A DNA stretch of 64,000 nucleotides, taken from positions 62,001 to 126,000 of the forward strand of contig CACDYR010000001.1 of NCBI GenBank assembly GCA_902557155.1, written 5' to 3'. Of this stretch, positions 1 to 9,145 are shown piece after piece; the stretch's first letter is position 1, and each line of letters starts with the position of its first letter. A model generated the notes under the pieces. The model worked only from the letters and a program-made list of their open reading frames with translations, was not told the origin of the DNA and searched no databases. Made by a program: the position numbers and the translations under genes. This DNA is from an uncultured Pelagibacteraceae bacterium (GTDB lineage: Bacteria; Pseudomonadota; Alphaproteobacteria; Pelagibacterales; Pelagibacteraceae).

Positions 1-142
1 ATATGATGCTATAAATATTACTTTAGGACTGCCCTTTATTCGAATTTCACCAGATCATGGTCCTAATGAAAAAATGATAGGAAAGAATACCTCTAACCCT
101 TTAAGCTTAATTAAAGCTATTTCTTTTTTGGATAAAAATTGA
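1..142 (+). CDS. pdxA: 4-hydroxythreonine-4-phosphate dehydrogenase PdxA, C-terminal fragment
   Basis: This is the 3' end of a gene entering from the left edge; the frame starting at base 2 encodes about 46 residues and stops with TGA at 140-142. The tail ITLGLPFIRISPDHGPN resembles the conserved PdxA C-terminal segment (ITLGLPFIRTSPDHG). PdxA oxidises 4-phosphohydroxy-L-threonine in the DXP-dependent vitamin B6 pathway. The stop overlaps the TTG start of rsmA (TTGA), and pdxA-rsmA adjacency is common in proteobacteria, which supports the call. Too short to judge catalytic residues. Confidence 0.85.
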   Translation, partial: YDAINITLGLPFIRISPDHGPNEKMIGKNTSNPLSLIKAISFLDKN

Positions 143-924
143 TTAAAGCTAAAAAAAGTTTAGGTCAAAATTTTTTAATTGATAAAAATATTTTAGAAAA
201 AATTACAGATATAACTGATATAAAAGATAAAATTATTCTAGAAATTGGACCAGGCACTGGAAATTTAACATCATATATTCTTAAAAAAAATCCAAAAAAA
301 ATTTTTGTAATTGAAAAAGATAATAACCTTGCATTAAACCTTAAAAATAAATTTGATGATAAGCTAATTATTATTAATGATGATGTTTTAAAAATAGATG
401 AAAATATACTTTTTAAAGACAAAGTAATAGTTTTTGGTAATTTGCCTTATAATATTTCAACTGAAATACTAAGCAAATGGATAATTAATTTAAAGGAAAG
501 TTTTTGGTTTGAATCATTGGTATTGATGTTTCAGAAAGAAGTTGCTGACAGAATAATTGCTAAATTTAATACATCAAATTATGGGAGACTATCAATTATT
601 TGTAATTGGAAACTAAATATAAAGAAAGTATGTGATATAAAGCCTGGAGCATTTTATCCTAAACCAAAAGTAGATAGTTCTTTATTATTTTTTCACCCAA
701 AAAAAAATTTTATTAAATTAAATAATCCTAAAAATTTAGAAAAGGTTACTAGAATTTTTTTTAACCAAAGAAGAAAAATGTTAAAAAAACCTTACAATCA
801 ATTGTTCAATGGAGATCAGAAAGTTTGTAATAAGTTAAAAATTAACCTAAGTTTGAGACCTCAAAATTTAAATTTAGATACTTATTGTAAATTAGCTTAT
901 GAATATGAAAATTTAAGAAGTTAG
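139..924 (+). CDS. rsmA: 16S rRNA (adenine1518-N6/adenine1519-N6)-dimethyltransferase RsmA (KsgA)
   Basis: RsmA dimethylates two adjacent adenines in the 3'-terminal hairpin of 16S rRNA during 30S maturation. Visible motifs are SLGQNFL (residues 7-13), the SAM-binding loop EIGPGTGNL (about 35-43) and the catalytic NLPYN motif (about 101-105). The length of 261 aa is normal. The start is TTG, overlapping the pdxA stop by 3 nt, so the two are probably translationally coupled. The 3' end overlaps the end of convergent gmk by 12 bp, with no terminator between them. Confidence 0.95.
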   Translation: MIKAKKSLGQNFLIDKNILEKITDITDIKDKIILEIGPGTGNLTSYILKKNPKKIFVIEKDNNLALNLKNKFDDKLIIINDDVLKIDENILFKDKVIVFGNLPYNISTEILSKWIINLKESFWFESLVLMFQKEVADRIIAKFNTSNYGRLSIICNWKLNIKKVCDIKPGAFYPKPKVDSSLLFFHPKKNFIKLNNPKNLEKVTRIFFNQRRKMLKKPYNQLFNGDQKVCNKLKINLSLRPQNLNLDTYCKLAYEYENLRS

Positions 925-1545
925 TTTTTCAACATGCTTTCTAATGTATTCTAAATCGTAATCTTTTGAACCATTGTTTATCACTGCATCAATTAAATTT
1001 ATAATTTTTGAATAACACTCTTCCAAATCATTGTTAATTACAACGTAATCATAATTTATCCAGTGTAAGACATCTCTTTCAAATTGCTTCATTCTTTCTT
1101 CAGCTATTATTTTTTCATTTTTATGACGTTTAGTCAGTCTTTCAAATAAAACTTCTTTACTTGGGGGTAATATAAAAAAGGTAATTAATTTATAATCTAA
1201 TTTTTTATTCTTAATTTGATCAGCGCCCTGCCAATCAATATCAAAAAGGATATTTTTGCCTTTGTTTAATTTATCTATAACTGGTGTTCTTGTTGTACCA
1301 TAAAGATTATCAAAAACTTTTGCATATTCGAGAAACTCTTCGTTGCTAATTAATCTTTTAAACTCTGTTTCATTAACAAAAAAATAATCTACATTTTTAT
1401 TTTCGTTAGGACGAGGTTGTCTTGTTGTGTGAGATATAGAAATTTCAAAATTATCTTTTTCAGATAATTTTTTAACTAGAGTAGTTTTACCTGCTCCAGA
1501 TGGAGAAGATAAAATGATCATTACCCCATCTTTTTCTGAGGGCAT
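913..1545 (-). CDS. gmk: Guanylate kinase
   Basis: Guanylate kinase phosphorylates GMP to GDP with ATP. The P-loop SPSGAGKTT is at residues 14-22, followed by the GMP-binding region ([11 protein letters not shown], then VDYFF) and the DIDWQGA motif. The length of 210 aa is typical. An internal ATG at residue 9 is an alternative start; the longer start leaves 8 bp after the acpP stop. It is last in fabD-fabG-acpP-gmk on the minus strand. fabF, which commonly follows acpP, is absent from this position. Confidence 0.96.
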   Translation of the reverse strand: MPSEKDGVMIILSSPSGAGKTTLVKKLSEKDNFEISISHTTRQPRPNENKNVDYFFVNETEFKRLISNEEFLEYAKVFDNLYGTTRTPVIDKLNKGKNILFDIDWQGADQIKNKKLDYKLITFFILPPSKEVLFERLTKRHKNEKIIAEERMKQFERDVLHWINYDYVVINNDLEECYSKIINLIDAVINNGSKDYDLEYIRKHVEKLTS

Positions 1546-1553
1546 TAAAATTT

Positions 1554-1793
1554 CTAGTTAGCTTTACCTTCGATAAATTTAACTGCATCACCCACAGTTA
1601 AAATTTTCTCAGCTTCACTATCAGAAATTTCAGATCCGAATTCTTCTTCGAAAGCCATCACTAATTCAACAGTATCTAAACTATCGGCTCCCAAATCATC
1701 TATAAAACTTGACTCCTCAGTTACCTTAGCTTCATCTATACCCAAGTGATCTGCTACAATTTTTTTTACTTTGCTTGAAACGTCTTCTGACAT
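1554..1793 (-). CDS. acpP: Acyl carrier protein
   Basis: A 79-aa acidic protein that carries growing fatty acyl chains on a 4'-phosphopantetheine arm. The attachment motif [10 protein letters not shown] is present with the modified serine at residue 38. A good Shine-Dalgarno-like AAAGGAT lies just upstream, and a promoter-like TTGACA/TATTAA pair lies in the 48-bp gap after fabG, so acpP may be transcribed more strongly than the upstream fab genes. Confidence 0.97.
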   Translation of the reverse strand: MSEDVSSKVKKIVADHLGIDEAKVTEESSFIDDLGADSLDTVELVMAFEEEFGSEISDSEAEKILTVGDAVKFIEGKAN

Positions 1794-1817
1794 ATTGATC
1801 CTTTTCGTTATAAATTC

Positions 1818-1845
1818 TTAATAGTTTAAATACCTATTTTGTCAA
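1818..1845 (-). promoter_or_regulatory. Candidate acpP promoter overlapping the fabG stop
   Basis: On the minus strand a perfect -35 TTGACA (1845-1840) is followed after 16 bases by TATTAA (1823-1818). The -35 overlaps the stop codon of fabG. The predicted transcript would start about 18 bases before the acpP ATG and include an AAAGGAT ribosome site. The match to the sigma-70 consensus is seen; activity is inferred. Confidence 0.5.
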
Positions 1846-2579
1846 GCCATATACATTCCCCCATTAACATGCAAGGTCTCACCATTAATATAACTTGATT
1901 GATTTGAGCATAAAAAAAGCACTGCATTTGCAATATCATCTGGCTCTCCGAGACGTGCTGAAGGAATTTTAGATATTATTGCATCTTTATATTTGTCATC
2001 CAACTTATCCGTCATGGCAGTTTTAATAAAACCAGGTGAAATACAGTTTATATTTATATTTTTCTTAGCATATTCTATTGCTAAACTCTTTGACATTGCA
2101 ATTATCCCTGCTTTAGATGCTGTGTAATTAGCTTGTCCGAGATTGCCTGTATGTCCAACAACTGATGTAATATTAACAATCTTTCCAGATTTATTTTTAA
2201 GCATTTTTTTTATTGCTGACTTGCTCATTAAAAAAGTTGATGTCAAATTAATATCAATTACTTTTTGCCATTCCTCTAAAGTCATCCTTATTGCTAAATT
2301 ATCTTGAGTAATACCCGCATTATTAACTATACAATCTAAACTACCACCGAGTTCTTTGGTTGCATTTTCTATAAATTCTTCAATTTTATCACTTTGAGAA
2401 ATATCAAATTTTAGCGTTTTAATATTTCCATACTTTCCTTTTAGTTCCTCAAGTTTTTCTATTCTTGTGCCTGAAGCTAAAATATTTGCTCCAGCTTGAT
2501 TTAATTTTTCAATTATTGAATTTCCAATTCCTCCTGAAGCACCTGTGACAATAATATTTTTACCTTTTAAATCAGTCAT
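1842..2579 (-). CDS. fabG: 3-oxoacyl-[acyl-carrier-protein] reductase FabG
   Basis: An NADPH-dependent short-chain reductase performing the first reduction of each fatty-acid elongation cycle. It has the Rossmann motif TGASGGIG (12-19), NNAG, and the catalytic Ser then YTASKAG (Tyr about 152). Its 245 aa and the C-terminal ending HVNGGMYMA are typical of FabG rather than a general SDR. The start overlaps the fabD stop by 4 bp (ATGA). Placement between fabD and acpP confirms the role. Confidence 0.95.
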   Translation of the reverse strand: MTDLKGKNIIVTGASGGIGNSIIEKLNQAGANILASGTRIEKLEELKGKYGNIKTLKFDISQSDKIEEFIENATKELGGSLDCIVNNAGITQDNLAIRMTLEEWQKVIDINLTSTFLMSKSAIKKMLKNKSGKIVNITSVVGHTGNLGQANYTASKAGIIAMSKSLAIEYAKKNININCISPGFIKTAMTDKLDDKYKDAIISKIPSARLGEPDDIANAVLFLCSNQSSYINGETLHVNGGMYMA

Positions 2580-3502
2580 ATTTTTAGATCCTCAATATCA
2601 CTTTGAGAATTAATTGTATTAATTTTTACATTTCTATTAACTCTTTTTACCAGACCTGACAAAACTTTCCCAGGTCCAATTTCTATAAAATGGTCTACAT
2701 TATTTTCTATCATATTAATCACACTTTCTCTCCATCTAACTCTATTTTCTATTTGCTTAATCAATAGATTTTTTAGCTCATCTGGATCTTTAATTTCATT
2801 AGCAGTTACGTTTGAAATTAATTTATTTTGCCCATGTTTAAAATTAAGTTTATTTAACTCTTCTTTCATAATGTTTGTAGCATTACTCATCAATTCGCAG
2901 TGAAAGGGTGCACTTACAGGAAGTTTAATATTTTTAATGGAATTATCCTTTAAAATTTGAATTAACTTTTCTAAATCTTCTGTTTTTCCACTCAATACAA
3001 TTTGACCTTCTGAATTATCGTTGGCTATTTGTGCTTTTAAATTTTCTTTATTTTCCGTTAAAATTTTTTCAATCAGATCAACTGACGAACCTAATACGGC
3101 AACCATTCCTCCCTGCCCTTTTGGAACAGCGTTTTGCATTGCATCTCCTCTAATTCTTAGTATTTTTAAAGTATCTGAAAAATCCAAATATCCTGCACAT
3201 GATAATGCCGAATATTCTCCTAAAGAATGTCCTGCAAAGTATTTTGCTTTATTTAAATCTAAGTTAAATTCATTTTTTACAAGATTAAATATTGAATAGC
3301 TTATTAGATATATTGCTGGCTGTGTATTGGCTGTTAAATCTAGCTCTTCTTTTGGTCCTTCTAGAATAAGTTTGGAAATAGAAAAATTTAGTGTTTCATC
3401 AGCCTGTTTAAAAAGGTCTTTTACTATATTAAATTTATCATAAAGCTCTTTTCCCATTCCCACTATTTGAGATCCCTGACCTGGAAAAATTACTGAAAAC
3501 AT
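2576..3502 (-). CDS. fabD: Malonyl-CoA:acyl carrier protein transacylase FabD
   Basis: FabD moves malonyl groups from CoA to acyl carrier protein, supplying the extender unit for fatty acid synthesis. The sequence shows the N-terminal FPGQGSQ (7-12) and the nucleophile elbow GHSLGE with Ser93; a later FHCELM segment supplies the catalytic His. Length 308 aa is normal. It is first in the fabD-fabG-acpP-gmk unit and divergent from rpsF, with 86 bp between their starts. Confidence 0.95.
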   Translation of the reverse strand: MFSVIFPGQGSQIVGMGKELYDKFNIVKDLFKQADETLNFSISKLILEGPKEELDLTANTQPAIYLISYSIFNLVKNEFNLDLNKAKYFAGHSLGEYSALSCAGYLDFSDTLKILRIRGDAMQNAVPKGQGGMVAVLGSSVDLIEKILTENKENLKAQIANDNSEGQIVLSGKTEDLEKLIQILKDNSIKNIKLPVSAPFHCELMSNATNIMKEELNKLNFKHGQNKLISNVTANEIKDPDELKNLLIKQIENRVRWRESVINMIENNVDHFIEIGPGKVLSGLVKRVNRNVKINTINSQSDIEDLKI

Positions 3503-3528
3503 ATAAAAAAACTAATTATTTTGCCTTT

Positions 3529-3556
3529 TTAACTATTGTAATTGAACTTTTATAAT
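3529..3556 (+). promoter_or_regulatory. Candidate promoter of the rpsF-rpsR-rplI-dnaB operon
   Basis: In the 86-bp divergent gap between fabD and rpsF, TTAACT (3529-3534) and a perfect TATAAT (3551-3556) are 16 bases apart, placing a start site about 25 bases before the rpsF ATG. The -10 element is strong and the -35 is moderate. Promoter function is inferred. Confidence 0.45.
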
Positions 3557-3588
3557 AGTATATCCTCACTTTTTATTAAAGAACTTAA

Positions 3589-3942
3589 ATGAATTTATAC
3601 GAACATACAATTATAGCTAGGCAAGATACTTCACCAAGTGAATTAAAGCAACTAACGGAAAAATATTCTAAAATTGTTGAAAAAAATGATGGTGAAGTTG
3701 TTAAAACTGAAAACTGGGGATTACTTAACTTATCTTATCTAATTAAGAAGAATAAAAAAGGGAGTTACATACACTTTAAAATAAAAGGTAAAGGTAATGT
3801 TATTGATGAATTAGAAAAAAATGAAGCTATAGATAAAAAATTACTAAGGTATCTAACAGTAAGAGTTAAAAAGTTTGATTTAGAAACAAGCTATTTTGGA
3901 AAAAAAGAGGATAGTGAAAAAAAGGAAAGTGTTAAAAACTAA
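3589..3942 (+). CDS. rpsF: 30S ribosomal protein S6
   Basis: S6 binds the central domain of 16S rRNA together with S18. The N-terminal [16 protein letters not shown] matches the family start, followed by the conserved [19 protein letters not shown] segment. At 117 aa it is standard, ending in a Lys/Glu-rich tail. The stop shares one base with the rpsR start (TAATG), the conserved rpsF-rpsR order. Confidence 0.97.
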   Translation: MNLYEHTIIARQDTSPSELKQLTEKYSKIVEKNDGEVVKTENWGLLNLSYLIKKNKKGSYIHFKIKGKGNVIDELEKNEAIDKKLLRYLTVRVKKFDLETSYFGKKEDSEKKESVKN

Positions 3943-4214
3943 TGCCAAAAAGACAAAGTGGAAATAAAAAAGGTAAACAAAGTAACTTTGCAAAATTAAG
4001 TATTTTTCAACCAAATAAATATAAATTTAAAAAAACATGTCCATTGTCAGTAAAAGGTGCTCCTGAAGTGGATTATAAAAATATAAAACTTTTAAAAAAG
4101 TATGTATCTGAAAATGGTAAAATTTTACCTTCAAGAATCACAAATGTGTCTCAAAAGAAACAGAGAGAGCTTTCTCTTTCAATTAAAAGAGCTAGAAACT
4201 TAGCATTAATATAA
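3942..4214 (+). CDS. rpsR: 30S ribosomal protein S18
   Basis: S18 forms a heterodimer with S6 on the 30S platform. The protein (90 aa) is basic and contains the family signature [48 protein letters not shown]. It sits between rpsF (1-bp overlap) and rplI (1 base apart), the usual order. Confidence 0.97.
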   Translation: MPKRQSGNKKGKQSNFAKLSIFQPNKYKFKKTCPLSVKGAPEVDYKNIKLLKKYVSENGKILPSRITNVSQKKQRELSLSIKRARNLALI

Positions 4215-4215
4215 A

Positions 4216-4674
4216 ATGAAAGTAATATTATTAGAAAACGTAAAAAGAATTGGATCTATTGGTGAAGTAATTGATGTGAAAAGAGGTTTTGCTAGAAACT
4301 TCCTAATTGCAAATAAAAAAGCTCTTTATGCATCAAAAGAAAATATTAAAGAAGTTGAAAAAATTAAAGCAGAGTTATCTAAAAAAGATAACGAAAAGAA
4401 AAAAGAAGCCTCTCAAATTGCTGAACAAATAAATGGTAAAGAATATTCTGTCAAAAAACTAAGTACAGAAAATAATGAATTATATGGTTCAGTTAAACCA
4501 ACTGAAATTTCAAAACTTATTCAAGAAGAAAACAAAATTGATATTAAGCCTTCAATGATACAACCAACTGAAGAAATAAAAGCTTTAGGAAAATTTAAAG
4601 TTAAAATTTCTTTACACTCAGAAGTTGACGCTGAAATTACAATCAATGTTTCATCAGCTGATACAATTCAATAA
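4216..4674 (+). CDS. rplI: 50S ribosomal protein L9
   Basis: L9 binds domain V of 23S rRNA and projects from the L1 stalk base. The N-terminal RNA-binding domain MKVILLENVKRIGSIGEVIDVKRGFARNFLIA is unmistakable, followed by the long charged connecting helix (about 45-75) and a C-terminal domain. Length 152 aa is normal. Confidence 0.97.
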   Translation: MKVILLENVKRIGSIGEVIDVKRGFARNFLIANKKALYASKENIKEVEKIKAELSKKDNEKKKEASQIAEQINGKEYSVKKLSTENNELYGSVKPTEISKLIQEENKIDIKPSMIQPTEEIKALGKFKVKISLHSEVDAEITINVSSADTIQ

Positions 4675-4742
4675 TTATACATTCTTTTCCCCAGTAGAAA
4701 TATACAATTTGATTTAATTATTTTTCATGTAAGTTTATTTTC

Positions 4743-6182
4743 ATGGAAAACAATTTAAGTATAGTCAAAGATCAAATTAAAGAATTACCAAACAATATTG
4801 AAGCAGAACAGGCTGTCATTGGCTCTCTTTTAGTAAATAATGAAATCTATGATGAAATAAGTCTTATTCTAGATCCTGAAATTCAAGCTACTTTTGGTGA
4901 TAAATTTTTTGACCCAATGCATCAAAAAATTTTTAATGCAATTAGAAGTATGATTTTTAAAGGGATGCTTGCAAATCCAATAACGTTAAAGAATTATTTT
5001 AAAGATGAGAAAGATGATATAAACGTTTCAGAATATTTGGTTAAAATTACTAAATTTTCTACATCTGTAAGACAAACAATTGAGTACGCTAAAATTATTT
5101 ATGACATGTTTGTAAGACGTGAACTTATAAAAATTTCAGAACAAGCTGCTGATGATGCAAAAATTACAGATTTAGAAAATGATGGTCAATCAATAATTGA
5201 AAATACTGAAAAACTTTTATTTGATTTGGCTGAAAAAGGTTCTTCGAACACTTCTTTGGTAAAATTTGATGATGCTATGAAACAAACAATAGAAATGGCT
5301 CAAGCTGCATTTAAAAATGAAGAAGGGATAGTTGGGGTTCCTACAGGTTTAACAGATTTAGATAATAAACTAGGTGGATTACATCAGTCAGATTTAATTA
5401 TTATTGCAGGTCGTCCATCAATGGGTAAGACCTCGCTTGCAACTAATATTGCTTATAATGCTGCTAAAAAATTACAAGATAGTGGAAAAAAATCATCTAT
5501 AGCATTCTTTTCACTTGAAATGTCCTCTGAACAGTTGTCCACAAGAATAATTTCTGAGCAAGCTAGAATAAGTTCGGACTTCATTAGAAGAGGAAGGATA
5601 ACTGATGATCAATTTGATAAATTTATAGAAACATCAAAAGATATTGCTGACCTTCCACTTTATATAGATGAAACGCCAGCTATCAGTGTTGCTGCATTAA
5701 GTAATAGAGCTAGAAGAATAAAAAGACTTCAGGGTCTTGATATGATTTTGGTAGATTATATTCAGTTAATGCGTGGTTCGCTTAATAATAGAGATGGAAG
5801 AGTACAAGAAATTTCTCAAATAACTCAAGGTCTTAAAGCTATTGCTAAAGAGCTTTCTGTGCCTGTTGTAGCTCTTTCTCAACTGTCTAGACAAGTAGAA
5901 CAAAGAGATGATCATAAACCTCAGTTAGCAGACTTACGAGAATCTGGTTCAATTGAACAAGATGCGGACGTTGTAATGTTTGTTTATAGAGAAGGGTATT
6001 ATCTTTCAAGAAAAGAACCTAGAGAGGCAACAGTTGAACATGCTGAATGGCAAGCAAAAATGAATGAAGTTGCACATTTAGCTCAAATTATAATTGGAAA
6101 ACAAAGACATGGTCCTATAGGTAATGTAACTCTTGAATTTGAGGAAAGATTTACAAAATTTAAGGATACTCAATCAAGTTAA
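4743..6182 (+). CDS. dnaB: Replicative DNA helicase DnaB
   Basis: DnaB is the hexameric helicase that unwinds DNA ahead of the replisome. It has the N-terminal domain starting LPNNIEAEQAVIGSLL, a linker, and a RecA-like C-terminal domain with Walker A AGRPSMGKTS (about 222-231), the ILVDYIQLM Walker B region (LVDYIQLM), ALSQLSRQVEQR and DLRESGSIEQDADV. No intein is present; 479 aa is normal. The 68-bp gap after rplI shows no clear terminator, so it may be cotranscribed with the ribosomal genes. Confidence 0.97.
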   Translation: MENNLSIVKDQIKELPNNIEAEQAVIGSLLVNNEIYDEISLILDPEIQATFGDKFFDPMHQKIFNAIRSMIFKGMLANPITLKNYFKDEKDDINVSEYLVKITKFSTSVRQTIEYAKIIYDMFVRRELIKISEQAADDAKITDLENDGQSIIENTEKLLFDLAEKGSSNTSLVKFDDAMKQTIEMAQAAFKNEEGIVGVPTGLTDLDNKLGGLHQSDLIIIAGRPSMGKTSLATNIAYNAAKKLQDSGKKSSIAFFSLEMSSEQLSTRIISEQARISSDFIRRGRITDDQFDKFIETSKDIADLPLYIDETPAISVAALSNRARRIKRLQGLDMILVDYIQLMRGSLNNRDGRVQEISQITQGLKAIAKELSVPVVALSQLSRQVEQRDDHKPQLADLRESGSIEQDADVVMFVYREGYYLSRKEPREATVEHAEWQAKMNEVAHLAQIIIGKQRHGPIGNVTLEFEERFTKFKDTQSS

Positions 6183-6203
6183 ATTCCAATATAAAGAGCT
6201 TGA

Positions 6204-8600
6204 ATGATAGCTCATTTTTATCAAAACGTTATCCTTAAAAATCCCAAAGCAATATTTGTATTGTTAATTATTGCAATTTTAAGTTTTGGATACTATTCAA
6301 AAAATTTTAGGTTAGATGCTTCATCAGAAACCTTATTAATAGAGGGTGACCCAGATTTAGCATATTTGAAAGAAGTCTCTGAAAGATATGGATCTAAAGA
6401 ATTTTTAATTCTTACCTATACACCAAATGAGGGAATGGTAACCGATTCATCAATTAATAATTTATTAAGTTTAAAATATAAAATTCAGAGCCTAAATTGG
6501 GTCCATAGTGTAATTACATTATTGGATATTCCTCTTTTAAATAATTCTGATGCACCCCTTCAAGAAAGACTTGAAAGCTTTAAAACATTAAAAGATGAAG
6601 ATGTTGATAGAGATCGAGGTTTTAAAGAGATTTTAAATAGTCCTGTTTTTCGAAATTTTGTTATTAGCGAAGATGGTAAAACTAGTGGGATTATTGTTAA
6701 CATTAAACGGTCTCAAAAATTAGAAGATATAAAAAATAAATCAAAAGAAGAAGTTGAGCTAATTAAAGATCAAATCAAAAAACAAAACCATCAAAATATT
6801 TTAGAAATTAGACAAGTTATTCAAAGTTATGGTGATGTTGGAAAGATTTATCTAGGAGGAATACCAATGATTGCTGATGATATGATGACTTTTATCAAAA
6901 GCGATATAATTGTTTTTGGTTTAGGGGTTCTATTATTTATAATTGCTACTTTATGGTTTGTTTTTAGAAACCTTCTTTGGATTGTAGTTCCTATAAGCAG
7001 TTGTCTTTTTTCTGTGATAATAATGATGGGATTGCTTGGATTGCTAGGATGGAAGGTCACGGTCATCTCATCAAATTTTATTGCACTAATGTTAATTTTA
7101 ACAATGGCGATGAATATTCATATGAGTACTAGGTTTCTTCAGCTTAAAAAAGATTTTCCATCAAAAAATAATTTTGAAATTATATCCTTAACAACTTCAA
7201 AAATGTTTTGGCCAATTCTTTATACTGTTCTAACAACAATTTTTGCTTTCTTATCTTTAATTTTTAGTGAAATAAAACCTATTATTGATTTTGGCTGGAT
7301 GATGACTTTTGGTTTGATTACATCCTTTATTATTACATTTACTTTACTACCTACCCTTTTAAACTTTGCACCCACAAATAATATTTCAGTTAAGAAAGAA
7401 CAGAAATCTAAAATCACAAATTTACTTGGTTTAATCTCTATAAATAATAAAAACTCTATCTTCTTAGTAACTGGAATAGTTATAATATTCAGTATAACTG
7501 GAATAAGTAAGCTTGAAGTTGAAAATAGTTTTATAAATTACTTTGATAAGAATACTGAAATTTACAAGGGCATGAAGCTTATAGATGAGGAGCTAGGTGG
7601 AACCACTCCTTTAGAAGTTATTATAAAATTTCCTGAGAAAAAGAAGGTAAAAAAATCTGAGGAAGATGATGAGTTTGACGATTGGGGTGATGAAGAAGAT
7701 ACTAACGATGAAAAATATTGGTTTACTAAAGATAAAATTGATCTAATTACATCTGTTCATAATTACTTAGATAGCTTACCAGAAATTGGTAAAGTTCTAT
7801 CTTTTTCATCAATTATAGAAGTAGCTACTCTATTAAATAATAATAAGCCTTTAGGCACTTTAGAAATGGGAGTACTTTACTCTAAAATTCCTGAGAGCAT
7901 TAAAACTGAAATCATTGATCCCTATCTTTCGATTAAAGATAATGAGGCTAGAATTAGTTTAAGAATCATAGATTCGCAGGAAGATTTAAGAAGAAATGAT
8001 TTAATTAACAAAATTAATTTTGATTTAAAAGATCAATTCGGGTTAGAAGAAAAAGATTACAAATTAGCAGGTGTATTAATATTATTTAACAATTTATTAC
8101 AAAGCTTGTTTAAATCTCAAATTTTAACATTGGGATTAGTTATGATTGGAATATTTTCAATGTTCATAATCTTATTTAGAAATATTAAACTTTCATTAAT
8201 TGGTGTTGTTCCTAATTTTATTGCTGCTTTTTTTATACTAGGAATAATTGGATTGTTAGGAATACCTTTAGATATGATGACTATAACTATTGCAGCAATT
8301 ACAATAGGAATTGCTGTAGATAACAGCATTCACTATATTTACAGATTTAAAGAAGAGTTTAATAAAATAAAGGATTACAATAAAACATTAAAAACTTGTC
8401 ATTCAACTGTTGGGGTTGCTATACTAAACACTTCAATTACGATTGTTTTTGGATTTTCAATTTTGGTTTTATCAAAGTTTATCCCAACAATTTACTTTGG
8501 TGTGTTTACAGGACTAGCTATGTTATTGGCCATGATATCTGTATTAACTTTATTGCCAGCATTAATCTTAGTGATTAAACCATTTAACAAAGCATCTTAA
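6204..8600 (+). CDS. RND-superfamily (MMPL-type) exporter
   Basis: A 798-aa inner-membrane protein with the twofold RND/MMPL plan: one N-terminal TM helix (about 15-30), a periplasmic domain, a block of about five TM helices (about 230-400), a second TM helix (about 418-435), a second periplasmic domain and a final TM block (about 640-795). The membrane motif GIAVDNSIHYIYRF is typical of the family. The second periplasmic domain carries a very acidic insertion, KSEEDDEFDDWGDEEDTNDE (about 484-505). Substrate unknown; lipid or hopanoid-type export is possible by family only. It precedes cvpA with a 1-bp overlap. Confidence 0.85.
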   Translation: MIAHFYQNVILKNPKAIFVLLIIAILSFGYYSKNFRLDASSETLLIEGDPDLAYLKEVSERYGSKEFLILTYTPNEGMVTDSSINNLLSLKYKIQSLNWVHSVITLLDIPLLNNSDAPLQERLESFKTLKDEDVDRDRGFKEILNSPVFRNFVISEDGKTSGIIVNIKRSQKLEDIKNKSKEEVELIKDQIKKQNHQNILEIRQVIQSYGDVGKIYLGGIPMIADDMMTFIKSDIIVFGLGVLLFIIATLWFVFRNLLWIVVPISSCLFSVIIMMGLLGLLGWKVTVISSNFIALMLILTMAMNIHMSTRFLQLKKDFPSKNNFEIISLTTSKMFWPILYTVLTTIFAFLSLIFSEIKPIIDFGWMMTFGLITSFIITFTLLPTLLNFAPTNNISVKKEQKSKITNLLGLISINNKNSIFLVTGIVIIFSITGISKLEVENSFINYFDKNTEIYKGMKLIDEELGGTTPLEVIIKFPEKKKVKKSEEDDEFDDWGDEEDTNDEKYWFTKDKIDLITSVHNYLDSLPEIGKVLSFSSIIEVATLLNNNKPLGTLEMGVLYSKIPESIKTEIIDPYLSIKDNEARISLRIIDSQEDLRRNDLINKINFDLKDQFGLEEKDYKLAGVLILFNNLLQSLFKSQILTLGLVMIGIFSMFIILFRNIKLSLIGVVPNFIAAFFILGIIGLLGIPLDMMTITIAAITIGIAVDNSIHYIYRFKEEFNKIKDYNKTLKTCHSTVGVAILNTSITIVFGFSILVLSKFIPTIYFGVFTGLAMLLAMISVLTLLPALILVIKPFNKAS

Positions 8601-9145
8601 TGTTAGAAATCATAAAAGATTTTTATAAAGCAATATCAATAATTGATTTAATTTATTTAATTTTAACAATCCTTTCTTTGATAAATTGTTACAAAAAGGG
8701 TTTTATTTTAAGTATTCTTTCAATGGCTAAATGGTTGCTGGCTTATATAATCACATTAATTCTATTTCCCAAAATTAAACCATATGTAAAAGACATAATT
8801 GATAATGAATATGTACTCGATGTTAGTTTAGGAATAGTAATATTTGTCGTTGTTATATTTTTAGTTTTATTGGTTATTAAGGGAATCAGTAAAGCGGTCA
8901 GATATACAGGAATCGGTGGCTTAGATACTACATTTGGATTCTTTTTTGGTTTTATAAGAGCTTACATTATTTCTGTATGTATCTTTTCAGGTGTTCATAT
9001 CGTTTATAATTATGATAAATGGCCAATAAATTTTGACAAATCATACGTCTTTCCATATTTAGAAAAAGGTAGTAGTTATCTGATAAAAGAATTTCCTAAT
9101 GAAAAAACATATCAAGATTCTAAAGAAAAAATTACAGATCTATAA
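8600..9145 (+). CDS. cvpA: CvpA family inner-membrane protein
   Basis: A 181-aa membrane protein with about four hydrophobic segments and the CvpA-type pattern: a first TM around INCYKKGFILSILSMAKWLLAY and the later GGLDTTFGFFFGFIRAYI motif. CvpA homologues are linked to colicin V production and envelope stress, with an unclear biochemical role. The placement directly before purF, overlapping it by 47 bp, is the classical cvpA-purF arrangement. Confidence 0.85.
   Translation: MLEIIKDFYKAISIIDLIYLILTILSLINCYKKGFILSILSMAKWLLAYIITLILFPKIKPYVKDIIDNEYVLDVSLGIVIFVVVIFLVLLVIKGISKAVRYTGIGGLDTTFGFFFGFIRAYIISVCIFSGVHIVYNYDKWPINFDKSYVFPYLEKGSSYLIKEFPNEKTYQDSKEKITDL

Noticed and set aside
165-422. Shadow ORFs such as 165-422, 3021-3299, 27364-27777, 55177-55563 and 56727-57092
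   Set aside because: They lie in other frames of strongly supported genes and lack coding character.
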